This document shows, one piece after another, positions 5,531-5,656 of a DNA stretch of 5,656 nt. The DNA comes from Dehalococcoidia bacterium (GTDB lineage: Bacteria; Chloroflexota; Dehalococcoidia; Dehalococcoidales; Fen-1064), in contig PMBW01000335.1 in assembly GCA_003153075.1 (NCBI GenBank), positions 4,300-9,955 of the forward strand. The letters are read 5' to 3'. Below the pieces are notes generated by a model. That model was not told the DNA's origin. It was given only the letters and a program-made list of their open reading frames with translations, and made no database searches. The translations under genes and the position numbers were made by a program. Position 1 is the first letter of the stretch. Every line of letters starts with the position of its first letter.

Positions 5531-5566
5531 GTACATTTCAACTGAGGTTGAAAGTATTTCGTTGAA
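5531..5566 (+). repeat. hairpin repeat, copy 2
   Basis: Direct repeat of 5365-5400 (31 of 36 identical). Here the hairpin is perfect: TTTCAAC (5536-5542), loop TGAG, GTTGAAA (5547-5553). Compared with copy 1, the pair T5373-A5384 is replaced by C5539-G5550, a compensatory change, and the A-C mismatch of copy 1 is an A-T pair. The pattern suggests the fold is, or was, maintained. Confidence 0.7.
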
Positions 5567-5572
5567 GGCTCA

Positions 5573-5598
5573 AACTGCGGTCTACGGAAGTATCTCCG
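5573..5598 (+). repeat. hairpin repeat, partial copy 3
   Basis: AACTGCGGTC (5573-5582) is identical to the core of copy 1 (5374-5383). It is followed by a few extra bases and GAAGTATCTCCG, which resembles the AAAGTATTTCG end of the other copies. It begins about 7 bases after copy 2, so the repeats are nearly tandem. The hairpin is not preserved. Confidence 0.4.
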
Positions 5599-5615
5599 GT
5601 TTTAAACCTGCGAGT

Positions 5616-5656
5616 AATGACATCTTTGTTGTTATTTGTCATTGTCGGGCTTGACC
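5616..5656 (+). repeat. left end of a palindromic 'TTGTCGGGCTTGACC' repeat, cut by the window edge
   Basis: AATGACA (5616-5622) and TGTCATT (5637-5643) form a perfect 7-bp inverted repeat with a 14-base loop. The right arm runs directly into GTCGGGCTTGACC (5644-5656). That string is the first half of a palindrome I know as a dispersed intergenic repeat in several bacterial groups, in which the sequence continues so that GTCGGG pairs with CCCGAC. The second half lies beyond the window. Confidence 0.5.

Larger units (their letters stand above)
5292..5656. other. gene-free region carrying repeats
   Basis: No convincing gene is visible in these 365 bases. A 48-codon frame (5363-5509, plus) and an overlapping roughly 51-codon open stretch on the minus strand have no ribosome-binding sites and overlap repeat copies. 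The region holds the hairpin repeats at 5365-5400 and 5531-5566, a partial third copy at 5573-5598, an imperfect inverted repeat (CCATATTTC 5419-5427 with GAAATTTGG 5444-5452, 8 of 9 pairs) and a truncated palindromic repeat at the right edge. There is no strong terminator after the 100-aa gene; GGTT/AACC near 5302-5312 is too short to count. Confidence 0.6.

Noticed and set aside
5365..5598. CRISPR-like array in the repeat region
   Set aside because: There are only two good copies and one partial copy, spacing is irregular (about 130 and 7 bases), the repeats are diverged, and no cas genes are nearby.

Overview
The window is a stretch of bacterial chromosome with moderate GC in its genes and AT-rich gaps. 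The SecD/SecF pair, the compact gene style and the intergenic repeat fragments (pieces of the 'GTCATT...' and 'TTGTCGGGCTTGACC' type) remind me most of an uncultured Dehalococcoidia (Chloroflexota). That assignment is an impression from protein and repeat style, not a database result.

Layout. Positions 1-327 hold a possible small Cys-containing gene on the minus strand (36-218), divergent from the main operon, and the secD leader. Positions 328-2575 are the secD-secF operon, with an 8-bp overlap between the genes and a perfect 10-bp GC-rich hairpin terminator behind it (2607-2632). Positions 2641-2826 are a regulatory gap with an AT-rich dyad and a good promoter whose -10 box lies so close to the ATG that the next gene is probably transcribed leaderless. 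That gene (2827-3540) is a ZIP-family metal transporter. Positions 3541-3748 have no gene and contain degenerate repeat fragments. From 3749 there is a promoter with a palindrome in its spacer, a broken small membrane-protein gene (3808-3956) and a 78-aa XRE-type regulator (3969-4205). An extended -10 promoter (4233-4241) then leads into a metallo-beta-lactamase-fold hydrolase (4268-4951), followed 37 bp later by a 100-aa protein I do not recognise (4989-5291). The last 365 bases carry no convincing gene. They hold two copies of a 36-bp hairpin repeat with a compensatory base-pair change, a third partial copy, and the start of another palindromic repeat cut by the window end.

How the genes fit together. 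SecD and SecF form the proton-driven accessory complex of the Sec translocon. The ZIP transporter is an independent unit. The regulator and the broken membrane gene share one promoter and resemble a common two-gene arrangement (small membrane protein plus YozG-like regulator) whose first gene has decayed. The hydrolase and the 100-aa protein probably share a transcript. I see no CRISPR array, tRNA, rRNA, intact insertion sequence, defence island or clearly new multi-gene system. The most unusual items are the leaderless ZIP promoter, the decayed membrane gene, and the covarying hairpin repeat.
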